Origin: Saprospiraceae bacterium
Lineage (GTDB): Bacteria > Bacteroidota > Bacteroidia > Chitinophagales > Saprospiraceae
Assembly: GCA_022841745.1 (NCBI GenBank)
Contig: JALHQW010000049.1
Coordinates: 1 to 62,784, forward strand
Direction: 5' to 3'
DNA length: 62,784 nucleotides
Shown here: positions 52,401 to 59,678 of the stretch, piece by piece
Numbering within the stretch: the first letter of the stretch is position 1
Layout: each line of letters opens with the position of its first letter
Translations under genes and position numbers: made by a program
Notes under the pieces: model-generated
Seen by the model: the letters and a program-made list of their open reading frames with translations, nothing else
Databases searched by the model: none
What the model was told of the DNA's origin: nothing

Positions 52401-53406
52401 TTGCAATGCCTACGTTGACGTGCGGGATGTGACGATGCCGGTTCCCGTTTGCAACAACGTTACCATCGCACTCGACCCGTCAACAGGCACGGCCATGCTC
52501 ACGCCTGCGCAAGTGGATGGCGGCAGTTCTGATGAATGTGGGTTATTGCATTTAATCGTTTATCCAAACAACTACAATTGCAGCCATGTCGGTACCACAA
52601 GTCCCTACACGTTTATTGTATCCGATACCAAAGGCAATACAACAAGCTGCACTGGAACGGTGACCGTGGAGGGCTATCCGATGGACGTTGACCTACCAGA
52701 GTGCCTCACGACCTACTATGGCTATGGCCCGGCATCTTGCGTGACCATCAACAGCAACGTGAGCGGCGGCACGGCACCTTACAACTACCTTTGGAACACA
52801 GGTGCCACCACGCCGAACATTCAGTATTGCGCCTCTTCGCCCACCCCCCCTGCCCCGTTCTCCCTGACGGTAACAGATGCCTATGGCTGCGCAGCCACGG
52901 CCACGAATTCTACCACAGTTCATGCCGTGGACGTTCGATGCGGGAACAACAACAGCAAGGTGCTCGTCTGCCACAACGGCAATCCTATCTGCATCAGCCC
53001 GAACGCCGTGGCCGCCCACTTGGCGCACGGCGACCAACTCGGCAGTTGCGATGCTAACAATAACCCATGTAATAGCGCACAATCGCTAATTGGAAATATT
53101 GGCAATACCATCCATGAACTGGAGTTCGAGCACCATGATTATGACCATGGATTGAGCGACCTACAGGTGTTCCCCAACCCATCCGACGGGCGGATTTCAA
53201 TTGAAGCACCTGCGGCCATCGGCAAGCAAGTGAGCCTGTTGATTCTGAACGCCCAAGGGCAAGCAGTGTACGAGCGTTCCTTCGACGAATGGCCAGCCGA
53301 GCCAGTTCAGTTGCAACTCAACGACCTAAAATCAGGGCTTTATTGGGTGCAAACCCAAGCGATGGGGCAGCCGGCCCAAGCAGTCAAGTTCATGATTGCG
53401 AAGTAG
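49405..53406 (+). CDS. Cys-rich repeat protein with T9SS type A sorting domain
   Basis: 1333 residues from the ATG at 49405. A signal peptide (FRMFLLLCGFVFLRSSSLL) is followed by a PKD/SprB-like segment, then about ten tandem repeats of roughly 80 residues with the consensus NDGSSDNCGIASMTLS, two Cys each, and TVTLTVTDASGN (HYR-like). A second SprB-like segment (YNYLWNTGATTPNIQYC) precedes the sorting domain LSDLQVFPNPSDGRISIEAP...SGLYWVQTQAMG. It is a surface-anchored adhesin or matrix protein. The unusual LVCHNGNPICISPNAVAAHL stretch near residue 1188 resembles a segment seen in other T9SS proteins. Gene content before 50230 is less GC-rich than the repeats. Confidence 0.92.
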   Translation: MKNAVFHHPSAFRMFLLLCGFVFLRSSSLLACETASAVITIGANNPGTVLCPETVKTLYVNLDNPGPSDAYLWSDGSNSQIILAYTAGTYSVTVTNTTTGCTASTSITIVNDTEPPVARCFANAGVTLGIGTLNLSQVNDGSTDNCSISYMSVEPGVYYCPGIYTATLTVRDNSNLTSTCQTSVVVVEGQSISWVECPQTATYNLSYAYPFYFWTIDAISPNTSDPCDVQYYEFSHNGFDCQQAGTTVPFITYGVDQTPYGGYSPQQCTTMVSVVDDVPPVARCKSSNLNFIVDATGNLQLHTQSIDDGSSDNCSIEARQLSRYNFDCDDVGGTFPITLTVWDMSGTTNSCTTNITVNDIYDPIVEFIPNIEDFTLALGANGQATLSMEDLTVSITDNCGIASQTLSRTSFDCDDLGDQPVLLTVTDVHGNSVEIGILINVVDEAAPVTNCKNANVVLNANGNGSITAADINDGSSDNCGIASMSLDFTNFDCNSIGEQTVTLTILDASDNQSTCTATVTVETQPLVAHCNANVLLQLDPNGNGSVNAYSVNSGSEGGCGELSFSLNHTTFDCDNIGPNPVVLTVTDVNGATSTCNSIIVVEDFVAPAAICNEELTLNLGASGFATITPAFIDNGSNDACGIYQLQLNRTSFNCSEVGPQTVHLIATDVHGNSAVCSATVHVMDNSFPTALCKNATVYLDANGEGTLAVSSVNNGSSDNCGIASMTLSTTSFNCSNVGNNTVTLTVLDAIGNMSTCSATITVRDLVLPTISCNNINLSLDAVTGTATPTLAQVHGGSSDACGIHSFVFFPSTYDCGDVGTTSTYLLGVMDMHGNTKTCNGTINIVDEAAPNTQCQNVTIQLDANGNGTITAAAVNNGSTDICGIASMTLSKTSFNCQNLGANTVTLTVKDASNNAGTCTATLTVQDNVAPTALCKNVFLLELDATGHGSTTAAAVNNGSSDNCGIASMTLSKTNFDCSNANGYNAVTLTVTDASGNVSSCNAYVDVRDVTMPVPVCNNVTIALDPSTGTAMLTPAQVDGGSSDECGLLHLIVYPNNYNCSHVGTTSPYTFIVSDTKGNTTSCTGTVTVEGYPMDVDLPECLTTYYGYGPASCVTINSNVSGGTAPYNYLWNTGATTPNIQYCASSPTPPAPFSLTVTDAYGCAATATNSTTVHAVDVRCGNNNSKVLVCHNGNPICISPNAVAAHLAHGDQLGSCDANNNPCNSAQSLIGNIGNTIHELEFEHHDYDHGLSDLQVFPNPSDGRISIEAPAAIGKQVSLLILNAQGQAVYERSFDEWPAEPVQLQLNDLKSGLYWVQTQAMGQPAQAVKFMIAK
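50310..52680 (+). repeat. About ten coding tandem repeats of roughly 240 bp
   Basis: The DNA motif for SSDNCGIAS recurs at roughly 50330, 50590, 50830, 51070, 51310, 51550, 51790, 52030, 52280 and 52520. Units are diverged in wobble positions but keep the Cys codons, suggesting selection on structure. Confidence 0.85.
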
Positions 53407-53429
53407 AAAAACAGCTGATTCTTAGAAAA

Positions 53430-53470
53430 CGAGGGGAATTGGGCCACGGCTGCTGGCTCAGTTCCCCTCG
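53430..53470 (+). terminator. Intrinsic terminator after the T9SS repeat protein gene
   Basis: CGAGGGGAA and TTCCCCTCG form a perfect 9-bp stem with a 23-nt loop that has internal pairing (GGCCACGGCTGCTGGCT), then AAGTTTAT. It lies 24 nt after the stop codon. Confidence 0.7.
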
Positions 53471-53556
53471 AAGTTTATGGCCATACAAAATGATTACGAT
53501 GCCACTTATGAGCATGGATTTTGATTTGGCATGAAATAAGCCCGCCCAACATTGGC

Positions 53557-53564
53557 TACCTTTG
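53557..53564 (+). promoter_or_regulatory. Candidate -7 element of the cupin gene
   Basis: TACCTTTG matches TAnnTTTG. The transcript would start near 53571, giving a leader of about 20 nt and supporting the ATG at 53592. Confidence 0.5.
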
Positions 53565-53591
53565 CGGCGACACTCTGTTAATTCAATCGTT

Positions 53592-54083
53592 ATGACCAAA
53601 AGCGAATTTTTCGATAAAATAGCTCAACAGCTTCAGCACCAGGGTTTCACCATCGTGAACAAGGACGAAGACCGCCCTTGGGGCGGCTTTTTCGTCATAG
53701 ACGAGGCGCAGGCGTTGCGTTTCATAGAAACCTACTTCCCGGGCGTTCCGCTTGCCGATTTTGAGGGGTTTGAAAAACTCAGCCCAAAATTCCTACTGGT
53801 AGGCCCCGGCCATCGGCTTTCGTGGCAGTACCACCACCGTCGCTCCGAGATTTGGCGGTTAATTGAGGGCGTCGCTGGCGTGGCCACCAGCCCTACCGAT
53901 GAGCAGGGCGATGTAAAAAACCTTGCGCTTGGCGAAATCGTGCGCCTCGAATGCGGCGAGCGGCACCGGCTCGTTGGCCTTGATGGATGGGGTGCATTGG
54001 CTGAAATCTGGCAGCACACCGACCCTTGCCATCCCTCCGATGAGGATGATATCGTTAGGGTGCAAGATGACTATGGAAGGTAA
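53592..54083 (+). CDS. Cupin-fold protein, type II mannose-6-phosphate isomerase C-terminal-like
   Basis: 163 residues from the ATG at 53592. RPWGGFFVIDEAQ, GHRLSWQYHHRRSEIWRLIEG and GERHRLVGLDGWGALAEIW follow the cupin 1 and cupin 2 pattern of the isomerase domain in GMP-type enzymes. The metal ligands would be the His pair in YHHRRSEIW and later residues. Stand-alone forms occur in Bacteroidota as sugar-phosphate isomerase-like proteins of unproved activity. It is a single gene. Confidence 0.82.
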   Translation: MTKSEFFDKIAQQLQHQGFTIVNKDEDRPWGGFFVIDEAQALRFIETYFPGVPLADFEGFEKLSPKFLLVGPGHRLSWQYHHRRSEIWRLIEGVAGVATSPTDEQGDVKNLALGEIVRLECGERHRLVGLDGWGALAEIWQHTDPCHPSDEDDIVRVQDDYGR

Positions 54084-54159
54084 GTAGATTTACGATTGCG
54101 GATTGGACGACTGCCCGAATGTCGTCGAAGGCATCTAACACGTATCGGTAAGCCTTAGG

Positions 54160-55023
54160 CTACCGCTTCCCAAATGCCCACACCAAGAACTCTGGCAGTA
54201 CTTGGCCCCAGGTGCTGGGGTGGTGGGTTCCGTCCTTAACTTCCCGATAATGCAGGTCGTGCTTGTGGTGGTAGCCTTTGGCCTTGAGCATTTCCATTAG
54301 GTCGAGGGTGTCGTCAATGGCATCTATGACGCCGTTGCCATTGCGATCGTCCGTCTCGTCCATAGTGCCGGTTTGGAACCAAAATTTTAGCCCGGGGCGG
54401 TGGTCGCTGCCGTAAACAATTTCGTGCATGATGCGGCCCCCATCGGGGTCTTCCTCCCAATAATCGCAATGCCGCCACCAGAAGCTGCCGGAGAAAACAC
54501 CCGCCTTGCCGAATATCCGGTGGTTGTTCCAAACGATGTCCATGGCCGAGAGGCCGCCGAGCGAGAAGCCTGCAAAGGCCGTGTGTTCCGGCGATTTCAG
54601 GATGGGATAGGTCTTTTTTACGTGCGGATAAAGCTCCTTAGTGATAAACTTGGTGTAGTGGTGCGCCTTGCTGCCCCGGTCACGGTAGTCGGGGCGGTTG
54701 GCAGTGCCGTACTCTTGCAGCCGCTCGCCCGCATGGATGGCCACGACGATGAGCGAAGGTATTTTTTGCGCAGCATACAAACGGGTCAGCGTCTCGGTGA
54801 GGCGTACGGACTCCATATCTTGACCGTCGTTGAAAAACAGCACGGGGAACCGCCCAGAACCACTGGCATCGTAATCGGGCGGCAAGTAAATATCAATGTT
54901 AAAATGGGTGGTGAGGTAGGCTGAATGGAAGTTGCGGAGCCTATGAACGTGCAAGGAGTGGCGTTGCTCCTTGTGGAACTCAAATCGTTGGTGCCCCATA
55001 GCCAATATCTCGAACTGCCCCAT
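54160..55023 (-). CDS. Alpha/beta-hydrolase esterase (enterochelin esterase-like)
   Basis: 287 residues from the ATG at 55023 (a GTG seven codons upstream is the alternative). FPVLFFNDGQDMESVRLTE and the nucleophile elbow AFAGFSLGGLSAM identify the PF00756 esterase group. DETDDRNGNGVIDAIDDT looks like a calcium-binding loop, and the C-terminal DGTHHPSTWGQVLPEFL supplies the catalytic His. No signal peptide is visible, so it is probably cytosolic. It is convergent with the cupin gene and divergent from the ATP-grasp cassette. Confidence 0.88.
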   Translation of the reverse strand: MGQFEILAMGHQRFEFHKEQRHSLHVHRLRNFHSAYLTTHFNIDIYLPPDYDASGSGRFPVLFFNDGQDMESVRLTETLTRLYAAQKIPSLIVVAIHAGERLQEYGTANRPDYRDRGSKAHHYTKFITKELYPHVKKTYPILKSPEHTAFAGFSLGGLSAMDIVWNNHRIFGKAGVFSGSFWWRHCDYWEEDPDGGRIMHEIVYGSDHRPGLKFWFQTGTMDETDDRNGNGVIDAIDDTLDLMEMLKAKGYHHKHDLHYREVKDGTHHPSTWGQVLPEFLVWAFGKR

Positions 55024-55051
55024 TCTTTGTGTATCTGCAACCACTTAGTAG

Positions 55052-55096
55052 GGGTGTTTTCGAGTAAAAATTTTCAATTTTTACTCGAAAACACCC
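55052..55096. repeat. Perfect hairpin, 19-bp arms
   Basis: GGGTGTTTTCGAGTAAAAA (55052-55070) and its exact complement (55078-55096) enclose a 7-nt loop. It lies just upstream of the esterase start, in the divergent region. Between it and 55216 I see nothing further. Confidence 0.85.
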
Positions 55097-55195
55097 AAAA
55101 TGCAGGAGGTTAGTGAAAAAATGAAATTTCCCCTCTCACCTCCCCTTTTCCTATGCAGTTACGTTAATCGCTATTGAAAATAAGTGGTATCGCAC

Positions 55196-55223
55196 TTGTT
55201 CTTAGGAAATCACCTTAGCTTTG
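55196..55223 (+). promoter_or_regulatory. Candidate promoter of the ATP-grasp/amidotransferase cassette
   Basis: TTG at 55196-55198 and TAGCTTTG at 55216-55223 are separated by 17 nt, close to the Bacteroidota -33/-7 layout. It leaves a leader of about 130 nt before the ATG at 55362. Confidence 0.5.
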
Positions 55224-55361
55224 CCGCCCCACTCCATTACAACTATTCCTGAAAACAGTGCCACAAAGCAAATCCATTCAAGGCAAATTTAGCAAAATCA
55301 TTTTTTGGGCTTGCTCAAAAATCAACCCATAATCTTCTACACCATTTAAAAACACCTGTAA

Positions 55362-56348
55362 ATGAAGAAAATAGGCATATTATTCGGTAAGGAGCGGACA
55401 TTCCCGCAAGCATTTGTTGAGCGCATCAACTCAAAGCATGTGAATGGCATCACGGCTGAGTTTGTAAAAGTGGAGGAACTGATGCAGAACAGCCCCAGCG
55501 GCTACGCTGTCATCGTTGACCGCATCTCCCAGGACGTGCCGTTCTACCGGGCCTACCTGAAAAACGCTGCCGCCACTGGCACGGCGGTCATCAACAACCC
55601 GTTCTGGTGGAGCGCCGACGAGAAGTTTTTCAACAACGTGCTGGCCGAACAGGTGGGAGTACCCGTGCCCAAGACCGTGCTGCTGCCCAGTAAGGACCAC
55701 CCCGACGATACTTCCTCCGAGAGCTTCTCCAACCTCAAGTTCCCCATGGAATGGGAGGCCATGCTCGACTACCTCGGCGGCTTCCCCGCCTTTATGAAGC
55801 CACATGCTGGCGGGGGTTGGAAGAGCGTTTATCCAGTGGAAAACTGGAACGAGGTGTTCAAAGCCTACCACGAGACCGGCCAATTGGTCATGTTGTTCCA
55901 AAAAGCGGTGAAGTTCGAAAGCTATTTCCGCTGCTATTGCATTGGCCGCAAATACGTACGCATCATGCACTACGAGCCACGCAACCCGCACCACCTGCGT
56001 TATGTGGCTGACCATAGCGTGTCTCAAGAATTGTTGGCCACCATTGAAGACTACGTACTGCGCCTTTGCAACGGCCTTGGCTACGACTTCAACACGGTGG
56101 AGTTCGGCGTGGAAAATGGCGTACCAGTGGCCATTGACTTCTGCAATCCCGCACCCGACGCCGACGTGAACTCCGTTGGCAAGGAGAACTTCGAGTGGGT
56201 GGTGGAGAACATGGCCAATTATGCCATCGAGCGGGCGCAAGCGCACGAGGATGGCAAAATGAACCTGACTTGGGGTACGTTCATCCAGCAGTCGGTGCAA
56301 GGTCTGCCCCTATCACCACCAAAGGCTGCCGCTAAAAAGAAAAAGTAA
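55362..56348 (+). CDS. ATP-grasp enzyme, first gene of an amidotransferase cassette
   Basis: 328 residues. The fold is RimK/D-Ala-D-Ala-ligase-like: FPAFMKPHAGGGWKSVYPV gives the ATP-binding Lys146 and Gly-rich loop, and VEFGVENGVPVAIDFCNPAPD gives Glu247, Asp259 and Asn262 as likely metal ligands. Such enzymes join a carboxylate to an amine through an acyl-phosphate. The Lys-rich tail (AAAKKKK) is unusual. The gene is followed 118 nt later by a glutamine amidotransferase and then another ATP-grasp-like gene on the same strand, so the three probably act in one pathway. The substrates are unknown. Confidence 0.85.
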   Translation: MKKIGILFGKERTFPQAFVERINSKHVNGITAEFVKVEELMQNSPSGYAVIVDRISQDVPFYRAYLKNAAATGTAVINNPFWWSADEKFFNNVLAEQVGVPVPKTVLLPSKDHPDDTSSESFSNLKFPMEWEAMLDYLGGFPAFMKPHAGGGWKSVYPVENWNEVFKAYHETGQLVMLFQKAVKFESYFRCYCIGRKYVRIMHYEPRNPHHLRYVADHSVSQELLATIEDYVLRLCNGLGYDFNTVEFGVENGVPVAIDFCNPAPDADVNSVGKENFEWVVENMANYAIERAQAHEDGKMNLTWGTFIQQSVQGLPLSPPKAAAKKKK

Positions 56349-56351
56349 AAT

Positions 56352-56462
56352 GGTTTGATTGTTGGAATTGTTAAATTGTTGGAGTGCTTGATTGTTGAAT
56401 TGTTTTGGCGAATAAGCGGGCTCTAATAACAATTAAGCAATCCAACAATTAAACAATCAATC
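56352..56462. repeat. Inverted array of ATTGTTG-type units
   Basis: TTGATTG, TTGGAATTG, TTAAATTG, TTGGAGTGC, TTGATTG, TTGAATTG units on the left face CAATCCAACAATTAAACAATC on the right. It fills the gap between the first and second cassette genes. Confidence 0.88.
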
Positions 56463-56466
56463 AGAA

Positions 56467-57291
56467 ATGGAAAGTAAGCTGAAATTAGCCATCTTAGACA
56501 TGTACGAGGGCACCCGCAACCTCGGCATGACGAATATTCAGGACATCGTTAAGATGTTCCGCACTGACCTTGATTATGAGGTGTTCGATGTGCGCAGCGC
56601 TGTGCGGGTGCCCGACCTCAGCCATGATATTTATGTCTTTTCAGGCGGCCCCGGCAACCCGCTCGTGGGCGACGAATCCTGGCTGAAACCTTTCCATGAT
56701 CTGATTGACGAGCTTTGGAACTACAATCGGGAAGAAGAAGGGCCAAAGAAGTACGTTTTTTTCATCTGCCATTCGTTCCAGATGGCCTGCCATCACTTCG
56801 GCCTCGGCGAAATCAACCGCCGCAGGAAGAAGTCATTCGGTACCTTCCCCGTACACAAGACCGTGGCAGGCGAACGGGAGTGGCTGTTCAGCCTCCTCAA
56901 CGAGCCGTTCTGGGTGGCCGACTTCCGGGAGTACCAAGTGGTACAGCCCAACCACAAGCGCATGAGGGAAATCGGTGCGCAATTGCTTTGCGTGGAAAAA
57001 GACCGCCCCCACGTTGAACTGGAGCGGGCCATGATGGCCGTCCGCTTCTCGCCCGAGATGATTGGCACGCAGTTCCACCCAGAAGCCGACCCAAGAGGGA
57101 TGCGGGAGTATTTCGGAGAACCAGAGCGGGAGGCCGCCATTCTGGAAGAGTATGGTCAAGAAAAATACGACGACATGTTGAGCCACCTGAACGACCCCGA
57201 CAAGATTTCTCGCACTCATGCCACCATCCTGCCGCTGTTCTTGAAGGATGCGATAAGGGGGGTGAGGGAGAGCACGATGGAAATGGCATGA
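56467..57291 (+). CDS. Class I glutamine amidotransferase
   Basis: 274 residues. The nucleophile motif is VFFICHSFQMACHHFGLG (Cys101), and MIGTQFHPEADPRGM supplies His204 and Glu206, so the triad is complete. It should release ammonia from glutamine for a partner synthetase; the ATP-grasp enzymes on either side are the obvious candidates. It is longer than a bare GATase domain, with an extra C-terminal helical part (AAILEEYGQEKYDDMLSHL). It is not adjacent to any known GMP, CTP or carbamoyl-phosphate gene. Confidence 0.88.
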   Translation: MESKLKLAILDMYEGTRNLGMTNIQDIVKMFRTDLDYEVFDVRSAVRVPDLSHDIYVFSGGPGNPLVGDESWLKPFHDLIDELWNYNREEEGPKKYVFFICHSFQMACHHFGLGEINRRRKKSFGTFPVHKTVAGEREWLFSLLNEPFWVADFREYQVVQPNHKRMREIGAQLLCVEKDRPHVELERAMMAVRFSPEMIGTQFHPEADPRGMREYFGEPEREAAILEEYGQEKYDDMLSHLNDPDKISRTHATILPLFLKDAIRGVRESTMEMA

Positions 57292-57311
57292 TTTGACCAA
57301 TTTCGAAGACT

Positions 57312-58511
57312 ATGATTCAACACATCCGCACCGCCTACAACGCCGCCTTCACCGAGGAGAAATACCAAGCCTTCCTCCACGAAATCTACCTCGAAACCAA
57401 CCACAAAGTGCCGTTCCACATCGCCGAGACGCCGGTCTTTGTCCCGAAAGCGCTATCCCAGCAGCTTTTCCAGGCCTGCGAGGAACTTGTGGACACGCTG
57501 GTGCGGCCCGACTTCAAGGCAGTTTCGCAGGAAACCATCATGCCTGATTGCTTCGTGCCGGGCGAGACGGCGCACACGACCTTCCTTGTCATTGACTTCG
57601 GAATCTGCCAGGATGCCAACGGCCATATCTCACCGCAATTGATTGAAATACAGGGCTTTCCGTCGCTGTTTTTTTACCAAGACCTCTGTGCCAGGGCCTA
57701 CCGCAAGCATTTCGACATACCCGAAAACCTGCAGCACCTCTTTGGCGGCCTGACGAGCGATACCTACCGGGAGCGCATGCGCCGCATCATCGTGGGCGAC
57801 TCGAAGCCGGAGAACGTGGTGCTGCTCGAAGTGGAGCCGCATAAGCAAAACACCCAAGTGGACTTCTGGGCCACGCAACAAGCGCTCGGCATCGCCGTGA
57901 AATGCCTCACCGACCTGCGGGTGGAGGGGCGTGACGTTTATTATTTGGATGAAAACGGACGGAAGGTGACCGTAGAGCGCATTTACAACCGGGTTATTTT
58001 TGATGAACTGCAAAAGCGCACCGACCTGCGGCGGGAGTTCTTTTTCGAGAACGAGTACAATCTCCAATGGGTAGGCCACCCGCACTGGTTCGCCCGCATT
58101 AGCAAACACACCCTGCCGCTGTTCGACAGTCAGTTTGTGCCAAAATCCACCTACCTGAGCGACCTCGACGGCATACCAGCCGACCTTGACAGCTATGTTT
58201 TGAAACCGTTGTATTCCTTTAGCGGCCAAGGCGTCATCATCCATCCAAAGGCTAGCGATATTGAGGCAATCCCCATTGCGGAGCGCAAGCATTTCATCCT
58301 TCAAAAAAAAGTGAACTACGCCCCAGTCATAGAGACGCTGGACGACCCTGCCAAGGTCGAAATCCGTATGATGATGGTTTGGGAAGACGGCGCACCGAGG
58401 CCGGAAGTCATCACGAACCTTGTTCGGCTGAGCAAAGGAGAAATGGTGGGCGTGCGCTACAATATGGGCCGGACTTGGGTTGGCGGCGGTGTTGGGTTCT
58501 TTGAAGTGTAA
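57312..58511 (+). CDS. ATP-grasp-like protein, third gene of the cassette
   Basis: 399 residues, starting 20 nt after the amidotransferase stop. The C-terminal third has a permuted-looking ATP-grasp signature: DSYVLKPLYSFSGQGVII (phosphate loop with Lys) and KHFILQKKVNYAPVIETL, ending VGVRYNMGRTWVGGGVGFFE. The N-terminal part (VIDFGICQDANGHISPQLIE, IQGFPSLFFYQDL) is not a domain I can name. It resembles circularly arranged ATP-grasp ligases such as glutathionylspermidine-synthase-like proteins, but the match is partial. Probably the second ligase of the same pathway. Confidence 0.75.
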   Translation: MIQHIRTAYNAAFTEEKYQAFLHEIYLETNHKVPFHIAETPVFVPKALSQQLFQACEELVDTLVRPDFKAVSQETIMPDCFVPGETAHTTFLVIDFGICQDANGHISPQLIEIQGFPSLFFYQDLCARAYRKHFDIPENLQHLFGGLTSDTYRERMRRIIVGDSKPENVVLLEVEPHKQNTQVDFWATQQALGIAVKCLTDLRVEGRDVYYLDENGRKVTVERIYNRVIFDELQKRTDLRREFFFENEYNLQWVGHPHWFARISKHTLPLFDSQFVPKSTYLSDLDGIPADLDSYVLKPLYSFSGQGVIIHPKASDIEAIPIAERKHFILQKKVNYAPVIETLDDPAKVEIRMMMVWEDGAPRPEVITNLVRLSKGEMVGVRYNMGRTWVGGGVGFFEV

Positions 58512-58579
58512 TTGATTTAACTGGTTCAATTCTGTAAACTGGGCACCTGATGGGGCCAAATCTCCAATTTTACCAATTT

Positions 58580-58725
58580 ATGGATAGTCGCATTTAAAAT
58601 TATTTGCCAACGGCAGCCACTAACGAGAGTAGGGGTTATCAAACCCCGATGTTCCGGAACATCGGGGTTTGATAACCCCTACTCTCGTTGGTGGCTCCTA
58701 TCAATTTCAAATGCGTTCATCTATA
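58580..58725. repeat. Long palindrome with perfect loopless 34-bp core
   Basis: 58622-58655 and 58656-58689 are exact complements with no loop (centre TTCC|GGAA). Imperfect pairing continues outward (AGCCACTAACGAGAG against AGCCACCAACGAGAG, then GCATTTAAAATT against GCATTTGAAATT). It lies between the cassette and hemD, outside any gene. Confidence 0.92.
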
Positions 58726-58757
58726 ACCAATACTTCCAACTCAACCACTTCAATCAA

Positions 58758-58786
58758 AAAGCCCCGATGCAACGCACCGGGGCTTT
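58758..58786 (-). terminator. Terminator after hemD, with ACTATGA module
   Basis: AAAGCCCCG and CGGGGCTTT form the stem. On the minus strand it ends CGGGGCTTTTTG after the hemD stop; on the plus strand it is followed by CAAACATACTATGAGAAAAC. It is copy A of a module also found at 60713 and 60813. Confidence 0.8.
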
Positions 58787-58856
58787 CAAACAAACATACT
58801 ATGAGAAAACAACTAGAAGACTTTTTGTATATGGTTTTTTACAATAACACCTTCGT

Positions 58857-59639
58857 TCATTCTTTGTTCGACTTCTGAAGGTATTTTTCCAATGCCATCG
58901 TCATGGATGGGGTTTCTGGCTCTGGAGCTTTGATATTGGGGTAAAGCCCACGGTCGAGCACTGCCTTCAGGGCCGTAGGGCCAAAGACGGCAATACGGGT
59001 GGCTTTTTGCTCAAAATCGGGGAAGTTTTCGTAGAGTGCCTCTATTTCCAGCGGACTGAAGAAGGCAATTATATCGTAATAAATATCCTTCAAGTGGCTG
59101 AGGTCGCTACTCACCACATTGTACATGATAGCCTCTTGGTAGTTCAAGCCGTATTCATCCAAGATGGAAGTGATTTGCTTGGCACCGAGGTTGGAGCACG
59201 GCAAAAGGAATTTCTCCTTCTCTTTGTGCTTCATGAAATACGACTTTAGGTCTTGAAGGCTGCGCTCACCGGCAAACACCTTGCGTTTCCGATAGACGAT
59301 GAACTTTTGAAGGTAGTTCGCAACAGCATCCGTCATGCAGAAGTACTTCGTGTCCTGCGACATCTTTATCCGCATTTCCTCGCACAGGGCAAAGAAGTGG
59401 TCAATCGAGTTCTTGCTGATGAAAATGATGGAGGAGAACTCATCGGGCCTGATGCGCTGTTTGCGGAAATCCTTGGCGGTAAGTACCTCAACTTGAATGA
59501 AGGGGATCCAATCTATTTGAAGGCTATACTTCTTTTCAAGTTCGTAGTAAGGAGAACGTTCAGGTTTAGGCTGCGATACGAGTATCGTCTTCACCTTATT
59601 GTAGGTCTCCACGTATGTTTTACCATTTACAACGTCCAT
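58857..59639 (-). CDS. hemD: Uroporphyrinogen-III synthase
   Basis: 260 residues. KVKTILVSQPKPERSPYYEL at the start and SSIIFISKNSIDHFFALCEE, LLPCSNLGAKQI, IIAFFSPLEIEALYENF, IAVFGPTALKAVLDRGL follow the two-domain HemD pattern of Bacteroidota. It closes the hydroxymethylbilane ring in haem and corrin synthesis. The DUF4271 gene directly upstream is its usual neighbour in this phylum. A -7 element lies in the 3' end of that gene. Confidence 0.9.
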   Translation of the reverse strand: MDVVNGKTYVETYNKVKTILVSQPKPERSPYYELEKKYSLQIDWIPFIQVEVLTAKDFRKQRIRPDEFSSIIFISKNSIDHFFALCEEMRIKMSQDTKYFCMTDAVANYLQKFIVYRKRKVFAGERSLQDLKSYFMKHKEKEKFLLPCSNLGAKQITSILDEYGLNYQEAIMYNVVSSDLSHLKDIYYDIIAFFSPLEIEALYENFPDFEQKATRIAVFGPTALKAVLDRGLYPNIKAPEPETPSMTMALEKYLQKSNKE

Positions 59640-59678
59640 TCGAGCTTTAGAATTTGGGTTGTTTCAATTTTCAAGAAG

